Positions 1 through 10,926 of a stretch of 64,000 nucleotides of DNA are shown in pieces; the first letter of the stretch is position 1, and every line of letters begins with the position of its first letter. The stretch covers positions 434,001 to 498,000 of the forward strand of contig CM037878.1 of assembly GCA_021292165.1 (NCBI GenBank), given 5' to 3'. The translations under genes and the position numbers were made by a program. Source of the stretch: Shinisaurus crocodilurus. Lineage: Eukaryota; Chordata; Lepidosauria; Squamata; Shinisauridae. A model generated the notes under the pieces. It did no database searches. It saw nothing but the letters and a program-made list of their open reading frames with translations, and was not told the DNA's origin.

Positions 1-412
1 AGGAGCAGCACAGAATATTTTTAAATAAATAAACAATCAACCAAGAAATTGATCTTGGGGCTGTGGTGGGCAGCTCGAGGAAGACACTGACCCAGTGTGC
101 AGCTTCTATGAAACAAGGTGAATTCCATGCTAGAGTGTGTGAGGAAAGGGGCTGAAAGTAAAACTGTGGCATTGTAATGCCCTCACTGAAAGCTCTGGTG
201 CAGCCACACTGGAGGCGACTGTATGGTTCTGGTTGCCTCATCTCAAGCAGGAAAGGTGGGAACGGGCAACAGAAATGGCATGTGGGACTCAGCGGCCCTT
301 CAGTTCAGAGAAGAGGCGAGTGAGGGGGGCACGATACAGGTGTATGAAATTCTGCATGGTGTGGGGAGAGAATGGAGGGAGAGGGAGAGGGAGAGAGAGA
401 TGGTTTCCTCCC
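1..412. other. Intergenic, no gene seen
   Basis: I see no exon, RNA gene or recognisable transposon here. A short GA-rich simple repeat lies at about 371-400, just before the hAT element that follows. Confidence 0.6.
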
Positions 413-577
413 CAGGGCCAGTGCTACCATTAGGCCAACTAGGCAGCTGCCTAGGGCGCAGGGCTAAAGGGGGCGCCAGAAACACCTTGAAAAAAAAATA
501 CAGCATTCTCAAGTGGGAAGGGGGGCGCTAAATATCTGATCTTGCCTAGGGCACCAAACTGCCTTGCACCGGTCCTG
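413..577 (+). mobile_element. Short non-autonomous hAT transposon (MITE), family 1
   Basis: The element begins CAGGGCCAGTGC and ends GCACCGGTCCTG, forming short imperfect terminal inverted repeats. It is flanked on both sides by the identical 8-bp sequence ttcctccc (405-412 and 578-585). An 8-bp duplication with CAGGG-type ends is the hallmark of the hAT superfamily. At 165 bp with no reading frame it must have been moved by a transposase encoded elsewhere. Related ends occur at 4989/6772 and 12139/12307. Confidence 0.88.
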
Positions 578-589
578 TTCCTCCCGCTG

Positions 590-1048
590 CCACAACACTA
601 GAACCAGTGAAACTGATGGGCAGCAGAGGCGAGGCAGAGCAAAGGGCGGGCTTCTTCATGCAATGAAAGGCCGGCGTGTGGGACTCGTTGCCGCACACGA
701 AGTAGCAGTGATGGCTTTACAAGGGGATCAAATCATTTCACGGTCGGTCAGTGGCGACTGGCTATGAGGGCTCTGTGGGACCGCTCAGTCCCAACCAGCT
801 GCCTCTGAAGGAAGAGAAGGACACAGGGAACGCCCCGATGCTGGATCAGAGGAAAGGCCTCGCTGGCCCAGCATCTCGTTCCCCACAGTGGCCAACCAGC
901 TGTCTGTGGGAGGCCCACAAGCAGGACACGAGAGTGACGGCAGCCTCCTGCCCGTGTCCCCCAGCAACTGGTGCGCCTAGGCAGACCGCCTCCGACACTG
1001 GAGGTGGCACAGAGCCCTCGGGACTGGTAGCCACTGATAGATAGCCAA
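590..1048. repeat. Two copies of a reptile interspersed repeat, head to head
   Basis: The segment at about 830-1048 (+) matches other window copies (24905-25110 +, 33780-34065 -, 2236-2580 -) through shared phrases such as CCACAGTGGCCAACCAGCTG and CCCACAAGCAGGACA. The segment at about 610-780 appears to be a degraded copy in the opposite orientation. It is a common interspersed family of reptile genomes, probably LINE-derived. I cannot name it with confidence. Confidence 0.5.
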
Positions 1049-1559
1049 GATCACCTGCTGGGAGGCCCCAGTGAGGTGGCTGGTCGGAGGAGCCTTGCCG
1101 GCTGCGGCTGCGGCTGAGCTTCCTGGAGCGCTCTGGCTGGCAACCGCCGTTGGAAACTGCAGGCCTGATTCGATGGGCCTTTGGTCAGATCCAGTGGGGC
1201 TGAATCAGTTGGGTTTCCACCTGGCATTCAGCTGTTAAAGCCCCGGGACGGGCAGCCCTGCTTAGATGTGCTGCCACTGGCATCTGCACCTGCCGCCGGG
1301 GCCCTTTCCTGCCCCCGTGGCAGCCGCCTCCTGCCGGCCAGCCTCCCTGAGACGCCTGCCCCCTGCTGGCGCCCTCGTGACATGCCCGGACAGCTCCCTT
1401 CCGACAAAACGGACCGTTGGTTCTGGATGCTCTGGCACAAGCTCCGGTGGCGGAACTCTCCACTCCAGGGAGCAGCGGTGTCCGGTTTAAGGCTGGCTGG
1501 CCGGCAGCCAGCAGCTGGCTTTACTCCTGGGAGCGCTGCCAAATGTCCAGCTGAGATAA

Positions 1560-2171
1560 GATAAGGGAGCTGCGGCGGGATGGGTAACAGAAGCGTGGTC
1601 TTACAATCCTAGGAGTCAAGCCGAGAGTGTTGTTCAAAAGTCCAGGGGTCGAGCAAAGGCAGTGTCAGGGTCAGTCCAAAGTCGGGTCCAAGAGTCCGGG
1701 AAGCAAGGCAGGGTTCTGGAGCAAGGTCAGGGATCAGGAACACGAATCAAGGAGGACGTTGTTTCCCAATACCCATGCTCTAGTGAGTGCGTGCTTTTCT
1801 ACAGCCTGCTGCCGGGCACGCCCGTCCCACAGCTGGAGCTCCTCAGCAGCAGGCTGATTATAAAAGCCTCACAAGGCCGACGTCCTGGTTTGCAGCCGGA
1901 CGCTGCGTCGAGGGGCCTGCCTCTGTTCCTGCCTTTTCATCGCCCGCCGTTGTCTGGGAGTTGGGGCCTGCGCTATCTCCGGCTCTGATTCTGACTCTTC
2001 TCGGGCTGGGGAACTCCCACGGGTCATGCCAGAGGGGCCTGCCAGTTCTTCAGCTGCCCGGTCGGCCCCGTCTGGAGCAGCGGGGTCTGCACTCTGCTCC
2101 TGAGGAGCGTCCAGGGCCCTGGGTGAGTCACCCTCGTCCTCAGAGGAGGATTCCTGGAGGGGGGTCATGAC
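1560..2171 (-). mobile_element. Putative solo LTR or LTR-retrotransposon remnant
   Basis: Read on the minus strand, the segment starts TGTCATGACCC near 2171. It carries a Ser/Glu-rich then Arg-rich coding-like stretch (2225-1869), a TTTATAATC box near 1865-1857, and an imperfectly repetitive 'ggactt/ctgacc' tract to about 1600. This layout resembles LTRs of Ty3/gypsy-like elements in squamates, but I see no target duplication and no pol region. The call is an inference. Confidence 0.3.
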
Positions 2172-2229
2172 AAGCGGGGCTGCCCACGTGTTTGTCGGAA
2201 AAGTGCAGGATGTAGCGACAGCCAACTAA

Positions 2230-2589
2230 GTGGTCGGCTTTGAAAGGGAATTGGACACATTCCTGGAGGAGGAGGAGGAGGCCTTTGGAGGCTGCTGGTC
2301 AGGACCGCTATATATTACCTCCAGTATCACAGGCAGGATGACTCTGTATGCCAGTTGGACGCTTGTAACGTTTTAAGAATATAAGAAGAGCCGCAAGGCT
2401 GGATCCGACCCCGGGGTGGGGGACGGGACACACACACGAGTGGCAGGGCGGGAGGGTGCTGTTGCGCTCGCATCCAGCTCCTGGGCTTCCCAGGGGCCCT
2501 GTGGGAACAGAACGCTGGACTAGAAAGCCCGGGGTCGGATCCAGCCTTGCGGCTCTTCTTATATTCTTAAAACGTTACAAGCGTCCAAC
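2230..2589 (-). repeat. Reptile interspersed repeat, minus copy, interrupted by an inverted insert
   Basis: Phrases such as 'attcctggaggaggag', 'cagtatcacaggcag' and 'gagggtgctgttgcgctc' align with the minus-strand copy at 33780-34065. The stretch expected between 'gccagttg' and the 'gggaggg' tract is replaced by a reverse-complement copy of the repeat's own far end (see the inverted repeat entry). Confidence 0.6.
2354..2589. repeat. Perfect 62-bp inverted repeat with 112-bp spacer
   Basis: Bases 2354-2415 are the exact reverse complement of 2528-2589 with no mismatch over 62 bp. The pairing stops abruptly at both ends (2353/2590 and 2416/2527 do not pair). The right arm contains the natural end of an interspersed repeat plus about 20 bp beyond it. 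The left arm sits inside that same repeat, so the left arm looks like the copied one. Confidence 0.92.
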
Positions 2590-2801
2590 AAGTTAAAATA
2601 ATTAAAACTCCTAACACCTTAAACATTTACAGCCGAATACCACTAAAAACATAATAAAAATTAGCTGCACCCAGCAAAACCTAAAACACTTATAGGATGG
2701 CTTGTTGATAAAGAGGAAGACAAACCTTCCCTGGGGAAAGAACGGCACCATTTTGGTGTAATCCCCCAAAAGGTCTGCCCCAAGCAACAGAAGAACAGCT
2801 A
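2590..2801. other. AT-rich intergenic, no gene seen
   Basis: A-rich sequence resembling a LINE 3' region on the minus strand. It is too degraded to assign. It ends at the TA that precedes the Tc1-like remnant. Confidence 0.4.
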
Positions 2802-3250
2802 CAGTGCCTTGCAGAAGTATTCACCCCTCTGACTTTTCTACATTTTGTTGTGTTACAACCTGGAATTGAAATGGCTTTAACTGTCATTGTTACCGCTTGA
2901 TGAACACAAGATACTCAACACTGTGAAGGTGCAAAATATTTTTATTGTGGCACCAAAGTTAAGTACGTAAACAAAAGCAAGCTAGCACTTGTTGGTTGCA
3001 GAAGTATTCAGCCGCTGTGCTGGGACATGCCTGAATAAGCTCTGGTGCAACCCACTGCCTCCAGATTGAAGTCACATACTGTGCACCTGTGGAGTCCACC
3101 TGTGTGCCATTCCACTGCCCCGTGATCTTGGATGAAGTACCCCTGTTTCTGGAAGGCCCCAGAGTTCGTTGGAGAGCGTATCTAAAGAAAGCATCGGGAA
3201 GACCAAGGAGCTATCACAACAAAGTTTTGTGCAGGAGCAGCAGCTGCCGG
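2802..3250 (+). mobile_element. Tc1/mariner-like transposon remnant
   Basis: After a TA dinucleotide (2800-2801) the sequence opens CAGTGCCTTGCAGAAGTATT and continues with 'ctacattttgttgtgttacaa'. It later has 'gtggagtccacctgtgtgc' and 'ctgtttctggaaggcc'. These phrases are typical of the terminal and 5' leader region of Tc1-like elements I know from ray-finned fishes and lampreys. No transposase frame is intact and I find no right-hand terminal repeat, so this is a 5' fragment. A second partial 'gcagaagtattcagcc' near 2999 suggests the internal direct repeat of the terminal region. Confidence 0.7.
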
Positions 3251-4988
3251 GCAACGCAGGGAATGGACACCCACGGGCCGGGACGCTCCCCCTGGCTGGC
3301 CGGGAAGGGAACCCCCGGGGGGGGGGTTCACTGACAAAGCTGGGGGAGCAGCTTTGGCACTAAGGGCCCAGCCGTGAGCTGGGGGTGCCCTGGCAAATAA
3401 CCCCCTCCCCACTCCCCACTCCACCCCCATTTGAGGTTTCTGCTTCTGCTGTAGAAATGGCCACGGAAGGGCCCTTGGCAGGTGCTGTGGGGCTCGTGGG
3501 TTGGTGCAAAAGTTCATTCTTTGCAAGCCTCCACTCCTCGGTCCCTTCCCAAAAGGCGTGAAGGCCAGCTCCACCTCAGATGGAGCGTCTGTGGTCCAGG
3601 GCACACCCAGCGCCAGACCCACGAGAGCACAGCTCCCGCTCCCACCTGCGGATTCTTCCTCAGAGAAGCAGCTCCCTCTGAAGGGTGTGGCTGACGCTCC
3701 TGCCCTTGACATCTGTGCCATGACTGCGGCTCTCTCCAGGCACGGGGTGGGTGGGTGGTGGGTGGGAGGGGGCTCGGAGGGGGCAGCTGTGGAGCAAGGC
3801 ACGGTGCAGAGCCCAAGCAGCACCAGCAGCAGCAGCAGATCCTGACAAATCCAGCGCAGCCTTTTCGGTGGATCATGTCCCTTGTTGCGGGGTGTGTGTG
3901 GCTGTTCTACCCGTGGAGCAGCCGGCTGTCCTCGTGGGCTCTGGTCTCCTCACCGCCTTCCTCTTTCCGCTCCCTTTCTCTGAGACGATCCACGGCACAA
4001 CCCGAGAAGCTTTTGTGTCAGACGCGGTGCCACGAGGTAGGAGGCCCCAGCCACGTCCCTGGGCTTGAGGAGCTCCCTTGCCTCCGCCGCTGCCTGCCAC
4101 ACATCCATCTTCCAGGTGGGTCTGGCTGGGCCTGGTTCCGGCTCAGCACCTCCACCCTGCAGTACCTTGGCCGATTTGGGCCCTTCCCTCAGCCTGATCT
4201 GGTTCTGCTTTGGCCTCTCAAAGTGGGTCTGTTGTGTTCCTCCTCGCCACCCCATTTCCTTGACCCCATTTCCCTGCCGAACCTCCTCCCTCCCCTCCGT
4301 GTCTTGCCCGATCATCCGTTTCTCCTCCTCCCCCTCCTCCCAAGCCTTGGGGTGTGAGGTGAGCCGGATGTGAGCAGGTATGAAAGACACCCCTCCCTAA
4401 TTAGCCGCAATTATGTGGGATTAGGCCTTCCTGCAACACACCTGGCAGGGCGGCCCCTTTGATGCCCACAGCCCCGAACTAAACCCCCCTCCCCGATGGG
4501 CCGGTTGTGGGCGGGGCGAGGCGGGGAGGGGGAAGAGCAAGGTGGCCACAAGCAGCCATTGCACTGGCTCTTGGCGAGGGGGGGCCTGGCAGGACCACCC
4601 CCTCTGCATGGACCCCACAGACCCCTGGCTTGGCCTGGGAGTGCGGCGCAGTCCCCCCCGGCAAGACGGCGGCGGGCTTTGGCCTCCCCATGCCCGCCAG
4701 ATTGCTCTGTAATCGGAGGTGAATGTCTCGAGGGCCAGGAAGAGAGGCCGGCACGGCTCCCGCGTTGGGGGTCACTCCCCTGCAGAGCTGTGCCGAGGAG
4801 ACGCTTCTGTTTCCAGCCCGTGTGGGACTGGTAATGCCGGGATCATTGGTCGCCGTGGCCGCCTGGGGTGGGCCGGTGGTTGGGACCGAAGGGCCCTTGT
4901 TCTGCAGGGTGGTTGGCTGTGGGGTCCTGCTGGAGGACTTGCTCTGTTCACGCCGGACACCCAGATTTACACAAGAAGAGCTTGGAAG
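3251..4988. other. Intergenic, no gene seen
   Basis: GC-moderate sequence with pyrimidine-rich tracts (about 4225-4345). Several open frames exist on both strands but none resembles a protein family or has splice-site support. A gene here is not supported. Confidence 0.55.
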
Positions 4989-6772
4989 CAGGGCCGGCGC
5001 TATCACTAGGCGAACTAGGCGGCTGCCTAGAGTGTGTGGCTAAAGGGGGCGCAGAAACGCTCCGCTCCTGGATGGACACACACACACACCGCTCAATCGC
5101 TGGGCGCCCCTTTAATTTTCTCTGCTGTTTGGCAGGACAGCCAATTGCCCAGTGTGGCGGCGGCACAGCCAGCACCTCCTCCGCCCCACCGCCGTCTGAC
5201 GCCACTTCCAGAGGGTCGCGGCGGCTGCTACTTGCGGCCAGCCCACCGTCAACCTGGCTGGATCCGCTGCCGCCGCTGCCGCTTCCCCCACATGTCGCTG
5301 TGGCTCCTCTCCGGCTGCCTGGGCCAGGTGGCTGCGCAGAGGGAATCGTGCCTCCAACGCCGACGCTGCTCCCCGCACGCGGTGGCTTGCGCGCCGCCAA
5401 ACGCCAGCACCGCCTCCGCCGTGCTGGACCTTCCTGGAGGGAGCTGGCAATCTCCGACACCAAGGGGGAGGGGAGCGGGAGGGGGAGGCTGGGGGGGGGA
5501 ACCTTCCCAGGCCGAAAGGTCTTTTATCGACCATCAGGGAAGGGGGTGGGGAAGGGGCGGAGGAGCGTAACTTCCTCCGTTCCTGAAGCAGCATAACTTC
5601 CAAGAAAAAGATTTAAAATGGGGTGCAAAATGCTTCGGGACAAGACTGGAAATAAAAGAAACGATTAGGTCCTCATCTTAAAGGAACTCATGGTTTGGAG
5701 CTAAAAATAAGAGTGCCAGCAAGAACTGGCTAGAAATGAAATTGGCTGAGATTCTCCCACACACACACACACACACACCTGTTGCTGCGAGGGACCTAAT
5801 TTACAACATAAATAGTGGGGCTAGCCTTCCAGTCTACTAGTTGAGCAGCTCTGCGTATCTCAAATGCTTGCACATCCTTTCACGGAGAGAAATTGGCCCC
5901 ATAAAAATGGTATCACCTTCTCTATTGTATTTATTCTCTGGAACTGACATTTCTGCCTACCGTGAATTTAGACAGCATAAAATTCAACCCATTATTTTTC
6001 TTCTTCAATAAATGCAAATTACTAGATAGAACGGCTCACAAATCATTCCACTCATACTACCGTACACAAAGCACAATGCAAGTAAACAACAGAAAACAGA
6101 GTGCTCGCACTCTTCCAGTATTTGAAGGGATGTCACACAGAGGAGGGCAAAGATCTCTTCTCGTTCATCCCAGTTTGCAGGACACGGAATAATGGGCTCA
6201 AGTTACAGGAACCCAGATGCCACCTAAACATCAGGAAAAATTTCCTGACTGTCAGAGCAATAAGACAATGGAATCAACTACCTAGGGAGGTGGTGGGCTC
6301 TCCCAGTCTGGAGGCATTCAAGGTGCGGCTGGACAGACATCTGTCAGAGATGCTTTGACCTGGATTCCTGCATTGAGCAGGGGGTTGGACTCGATGGCCT
6401 TGTAGGCCCCTTCCAACTCTACTTTTCTATGATTCTATGATTCTATGCTTTAACAACAGTTGTGCCCTTTTATTGCTCCTAGACTTTCTTTTAAAAAAAA
6501 AAACTAGTGGAAAAACACAACCAACATTTTTTAAAAAAAAAAACTATTAAGCACTTACGCAGCAGTGAATGTTCCTGAAAAATAAGTTTGCAATTGATTA
6601 TGCATGCGCAATCGAGGGAGGGAGATTATGATAATAATTTTTTTAGGTTTTGCTTAGTGACTTTTATTTCATAATGGGCATAGGGCTGGAGGGAGGGAGG
6701 GCTCAAGTGGGAAGGGGGGGCGCTAAATATCTGAACTTGCCTACGGCACCAAACTGCTTTGCACCGGCCCTG
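4989..6772 (+). mobile_element. Large (1.78 kb) non-autonomous hAT element, family 1
   Basis: The ends CAGGGCCGGCGC (4989) and GCACCGGCCCTG (to 6772) form inverted repeats and are bounded by the identical 8-bp cttggaag at 4981-4988 and 6773-6780. About 75 bp at each end match the 165-bp MITE at 413-577. The middle 1.6 kb does not. It holds a CpG-rich stretch (about 5110-5560), a CA microsatellite (5759-5778), unassigned AT-rich sequence and a CR1 3' end (6095-6446). No transposase was found. It is either a long family member whose deletion gave the MITE, or a copy that captured other DNA. Confidence 0.88.
6095..6446 (+). mobile_element. CR1 LINE 3'-end fragment
   Basis: The translation includes the CR1 ORF2 C-terminal stretch [20 protein letters not shown], followed by a short 3' UTR ending in ATTCTATGAT-type repeats. 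It is 5'-truncated and lies inside the hAT element, so it either inserted later or was carried along. The same segment recurs at 61150-61646 (+) and 10927-11380 (-). Confidence 0.85.
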
Positions 6773-9480
6773 CTTGGAAGGCAAGAAGTGGCAGCCGTGG
6801 CTTTCAGGCCAGGCAAATTCCCCCAGCCATATCCCTCCGCCTGCTTCGATGGCGCATCATTAGCTGTTGCAACGCATGTGCTGTTTGTGTTCCTTAATGT
6901 AGGAGCTGCGTAGAGGGGCCCATGGGCAAGCCAACAGACCCTGGCCAGCGTCTCCACTCTGAGGGAGGCCTCACACCAACGCCTCCATCCATCTGTAGAG
7001 CTTGGCTGCAGCCCGGCAGAAGCCGATACAAGCCTCGATGGAGGCCGATCAAAATGTCTCAGGCAACAAGCACATTTGCTTGGGAAGAAATCCTGCTGAG
7101 TGCAACACGGCTGACTTCCAGGCGCACAGGCCTAGGACCAGGCTACCTTTTTAGGCAAAGAGGCCATTGGGGCCTTTCCACATGGCTGCCATGTGGTCCT
7201 GGGGAGCCGGAGCCGGGCCCCCATCTTCGCTCTCGTCTGCTGTGGAAAGAGTTATTTTCACGTTTTGGATTGTAGTCTTTCCTCACTTTGTGCTGGGGGG
7301 CACTGACTCCTCGGAATGAGAGCATCTTTGTGTGTCCCCCGCAGGCATAGGCCTTGTGGCTGGCCGGCCTCTGGGCTTCTGATCCCAGCTGATGGTTTTT
7401 GGTATTTAGTGAGCAGAATGGCCTTAACCTCTATTCAAGCCAATTTAAAGTGAGCTGCCAGTTTCTCTGCTGTTTTGGTTGAGCATGGGCAACACTCAGC
7501 AGGCCCTTTCCATGAACTGCTTTGCCCTTGTCTTGGGGCTCAAAGCACACTGGCCCCTTTGAGCATGAGTGGGCCCACACTCTCTCCAGGACACAGCTTG
7601 GAGACTGGCGCATTCCAACCGGGGTGAAATGTCTCACCATCACACATACAGAGTGCCGTTTTCTGATCTGTACATACTTACAGGTATGGACTTTTCCTAT
7701 GCACAGAGGCTAGTTTGAGAAGACACTCTGGGTCCTCTCAAGAAGGATCTCATATAATCTCAGCCAGGCTGAAAGTTTCTGTTGATATGGAAATCTCCAT
7801 AGCTCCACAGAGAGGAACCAGTTGCATTGCTAATAGGTCGCCCCTGCGGGAGAAAAATGCTGGAGGCATGCAGTCAGGCCCAGCAAAACCCAATTTTTCC
7901 TGCGGCCCCATGGTCTCGATAGCCTTGTAGGCTCCTTCCAACTCTATGATCTATGAATCTATGAATCTTTGAGGATGAAATGGAAATGGGCTTGTGGGGT
8001 GGGGCGGGGGGGAGTCCAGGAGGTTCTAGAAATGTGGGGCTGGCAGAAGGGTAGATATGCCCAGGAGTTGCCTTTGTGAAGGAGAACAAAATGAGAACAG
8101 TTGCAAAATAAGATGGACTGGACTTTGCCAGAATTTCAAACTTTGGAGCTTTGGACTTTCTATTGGGACTTCCATCCACCACATGCCGTAGAAAGGCTCG
8201 GGTGCAGAAAGCTTTGTGCGTTTACGCCTCTGCCTGCTTCCTTGGCCGAGATGATGTCATCTGCGACAACCAAGGTGGCTGCCTGGCATATGCTGAAGAA
8301 AAGGCATTTATTTTCTGTGCAAAAACAGGCACCCAGACTTTGTGTTGTGATTTACCTGTGACTCCTTGTGTTTCCTACGTTTAACAATGCTAAACCACAC
8401 AGGGAGACTGCGGGCGAAGAAGAATGGCCCTTTGAATATAACCTTTGTCCAGCCTCACTTGGCTGACTGCCCTCAAACTGTGCCAGGGAGAGTTCAGGGG
8501 GGCATGAGCAGGCCCCTCCCAGGAGCCCTCAGTGGGGAGACCAGGCCTCCGTGGATGCCGCGCACGTGCGTGTGTGCGCATGTGTGTGCGCGTGCGTGGT
8601 TCCTTGTCCCCGGTGGTGGCACCAATGGAACCAAGGGCTTTTCCTTTCTAAAAAAAAGGGTGGGGAAAGGAAGGCTTCCTGTTGGAGGCTGGTCACCTGG
8701 AGGCCTGGGCTCATCTGGCCTTCTTGCAAGCAGGACCGGGAGCGCCCCAATCATCCCGGGTCAGGGGAGGGAGGCGAGGCGGAGCCCGCAGAGGCAAGAA
8801 GCCGAGAAGGCCCTTCGCACCTCCGCTGCCGCCACCGATCCGTTGGGACTCTAATGCAACGAAATTACACCCCGCCCCAACGGTGGCGTGGCTCTTCTCC
8901 TGTGCAGGCATGATGGTGAACAGGCAGCCAGAAAGAGATTCCTCCTGCGTAGCCACGCAGAAGGCGGGCAGGCCTGGCAGCTGCAGGGAAGGAGCGGCCG
9001 TCCTGTGGGGCCTGGCCTGGCCGGCCCTCCTTTCTGAGGCGGGAGGGCAAGATGAGCAACCGGAGGGGGGTGCTCTGCGGAATGACCCCCTCTCCCCCCA
9101 TACACACACAGCCAGAAGCTCAGGCAAAACCGCAGATGGTCTCCCAGGGTTTGGATGACACCATTGAGGGTCAGTTCTGTGCTTGGCCTTGGGAAGGGCA
9201 GCCGGGAAAGACAAGAAGGAAAAGCGCTCCGCTTGTTTGTGGCTGGGCTGGGTGGGGGATGGACTAGGCCCAGGGCTCCAGGTGCAGGGGGAAGTCTTCT
9301 CTGCGGGCGGCTGGTCACCCAGGGAGGCAGCCACGTGCCTGGGCGGCCCACAAGCTGCTCCCTGTGTCCGTCTGGTCACACCCCCGCCCCGCCCCAGGCT
9401 TAGTGTGCGGGAGGCTGCTCCCGATGTGGTAACAAAGACTGGATGAATGAATAGGTCTGTGGTGCTCACCAGCAAAAACC
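6773..9480. other. Intergenic, no gene seen; small CR1 tail
   Basis: No supported exon. A short CR1 3' tail (about 7915-7970, +) ends in repeated CTATGAATCT units. A GT/GC-rich simple repeat lies at 8563-8600. Long open frames around 8,680-9,475 are GC-rich and unlike any protein I recognise. Confidence 0.5.
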
Positions 9481-9483
9481 TCT

Positions 9484-9800
9484 CGGAGCAGCTTAAAAAA
9501 TTGAAAAGACAATGTTACAATAAATACTTAAAAAGAATAAATACATAAAAACAGCGCAAAACAGTCGCTGTAATGCAGTAGATAAAAAACAGCCAGATTA
9601 AAACAGCTGCAAACCGCCTGTCTTGAAAGAGCTTGGGCAAAGAAGGAGGTCTTCATGGGCAGCCAGAAGCCTGCTGGCCCTGCCTGGGCAGGGCACTCCA
9701 GAGTCGGGGTGCCACAACTAAAAAGACCCTGTCAGGGGGTTGCCACAAGCCTCACTGCCGCAGGCAAAGGACTTGAAGAGAGGCTCTGAGGAAGACCGGG
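9484..9800 (-). mobile_element. L2-like LINE fragment
   Basis: Contains A-rich sequence followed by 'gaggtcttcatgggc' and 'gggcactccagagt'. This is the antisense of an L2-type ORF2 C-terminal region widely seen in lizard DNA. A probable continuation lies at about 10,800-10,920, so the LTR-like block between may have split one copy. Confidence 0.45.
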
Positions 9801-10179
9801 TGCGTGCAGGAGAAGGAAGCTGTGGAGAAAGCCAACCTAAGCCCCCTGCCTGACACACACACACTCACCCAGGAGGGGGGAAGGAGACCCGGGGGGGGGG
9901 GGGGAGACAGCCAGTCTCCACAGAGGCCAAAGGGGACAAGCAACATCTGCATAGAATCACCCCAGGGGGGAAGGCAGGAAGCATCACCAGGTTTGTCAAT
10001 GTTCTCGCATATCAGCCCCATCTACATAAGACTTGAATACCTCTCCAGAGCAGACACTTCGGCACCCCTAGGAAATGGCCACTCAACACCATAGGATGGG
10101 ACCATTAAACAAGTGGCTTCAAAGGGACCACATCCCACGGGGGGGGGGGAGGGCGTCACCCCACCTGACCCAAAAGTCC

Positions 10180-10765
10180 GCCCCTCAGGGAGGGTGTCAA
10201 CCCACCTGATCACGGAGGAAAGAGCTACCTGAAACACCAAGGTATAAAACACCCTGCGCAAGGGAACTGGTGGTTGTTCAGCAATCTTGCCATGCCTGGG
10301 GTAAGGGAACGAAGGATCGGCAACCCCGGGTAGCAGCACCCGGCGCGCTCCAGCTAGCTGGAATCACTGGCCGCTTGGGTTGACCGGACCCCCGGGAAAC
10401 CAAGCTGAAATCACTCACAAGCCCCCGCCGGGAACCCAGTTAGCCGCTTGGGTAGACTGGGCCTCCGCCGGGAACCCAGCTAGCCATGTGCGGTTGACCG
10501 GGCCTCTGCCGGGGCCCGAGCTGAATTAACTAGCTGAGAGCCCTGAAATCACGGTGTCCTTGAGACTTCTTGCTTGTTACTTTGTACCGTACTGATAAGC
10601 TGTATTGCTGGCGTGGGTCTGAGTTTGGAAAGGTAATTTTGTAAATAAACCTGTTTTCTAAAAGATACTTTTGTGGCTATAAGTTATCCCTTCGTTCTGG
10701 GCTAAGGGTGAGGCGCTGGGGACCTCGGAGAAGGCCCGCCCCAGGACTCGCTACCCCCTTAGCAT
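10180..10765 (+). mobile_element. Putative solo LTR-like element
   Basis: Has a TATA-like 'ggtataaaacacc' (about 10231), three imperfect tandem units of about 50-60 bp containing 'ccgggaacccagctagcc' (10370-10500), and a polyA signal AATAAA near 10645. TATA, repeats and AATAAA in this order within about 500 bp fit a solo LTR. Ends and target duplication could not be fixed, so family and boundaries are uncertain. Confidence 0.35.
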
Positions 10766-10926
10766 TGAACCCGCGCAGAAGACCAGGTTGTCGGTCTTCC
10801 ACTGAAGCCCCTTGGGAAATCTGGTCCCAAGCCTTATAGGGCATGAAGGGTCCAGGCCAGCACCTTGAATGGAGCCTGGAAAGGGACTAGGAGGCTGGCA
10901 GCAGTCGCATGACTGGAGAGGAGTCA

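Noticed and set aside
8711..9475. 254-codon minus-strand frame
   Set aside because: No recognisable domain, no splice signals and low-complexity composition. Other frames overlap it equally well.
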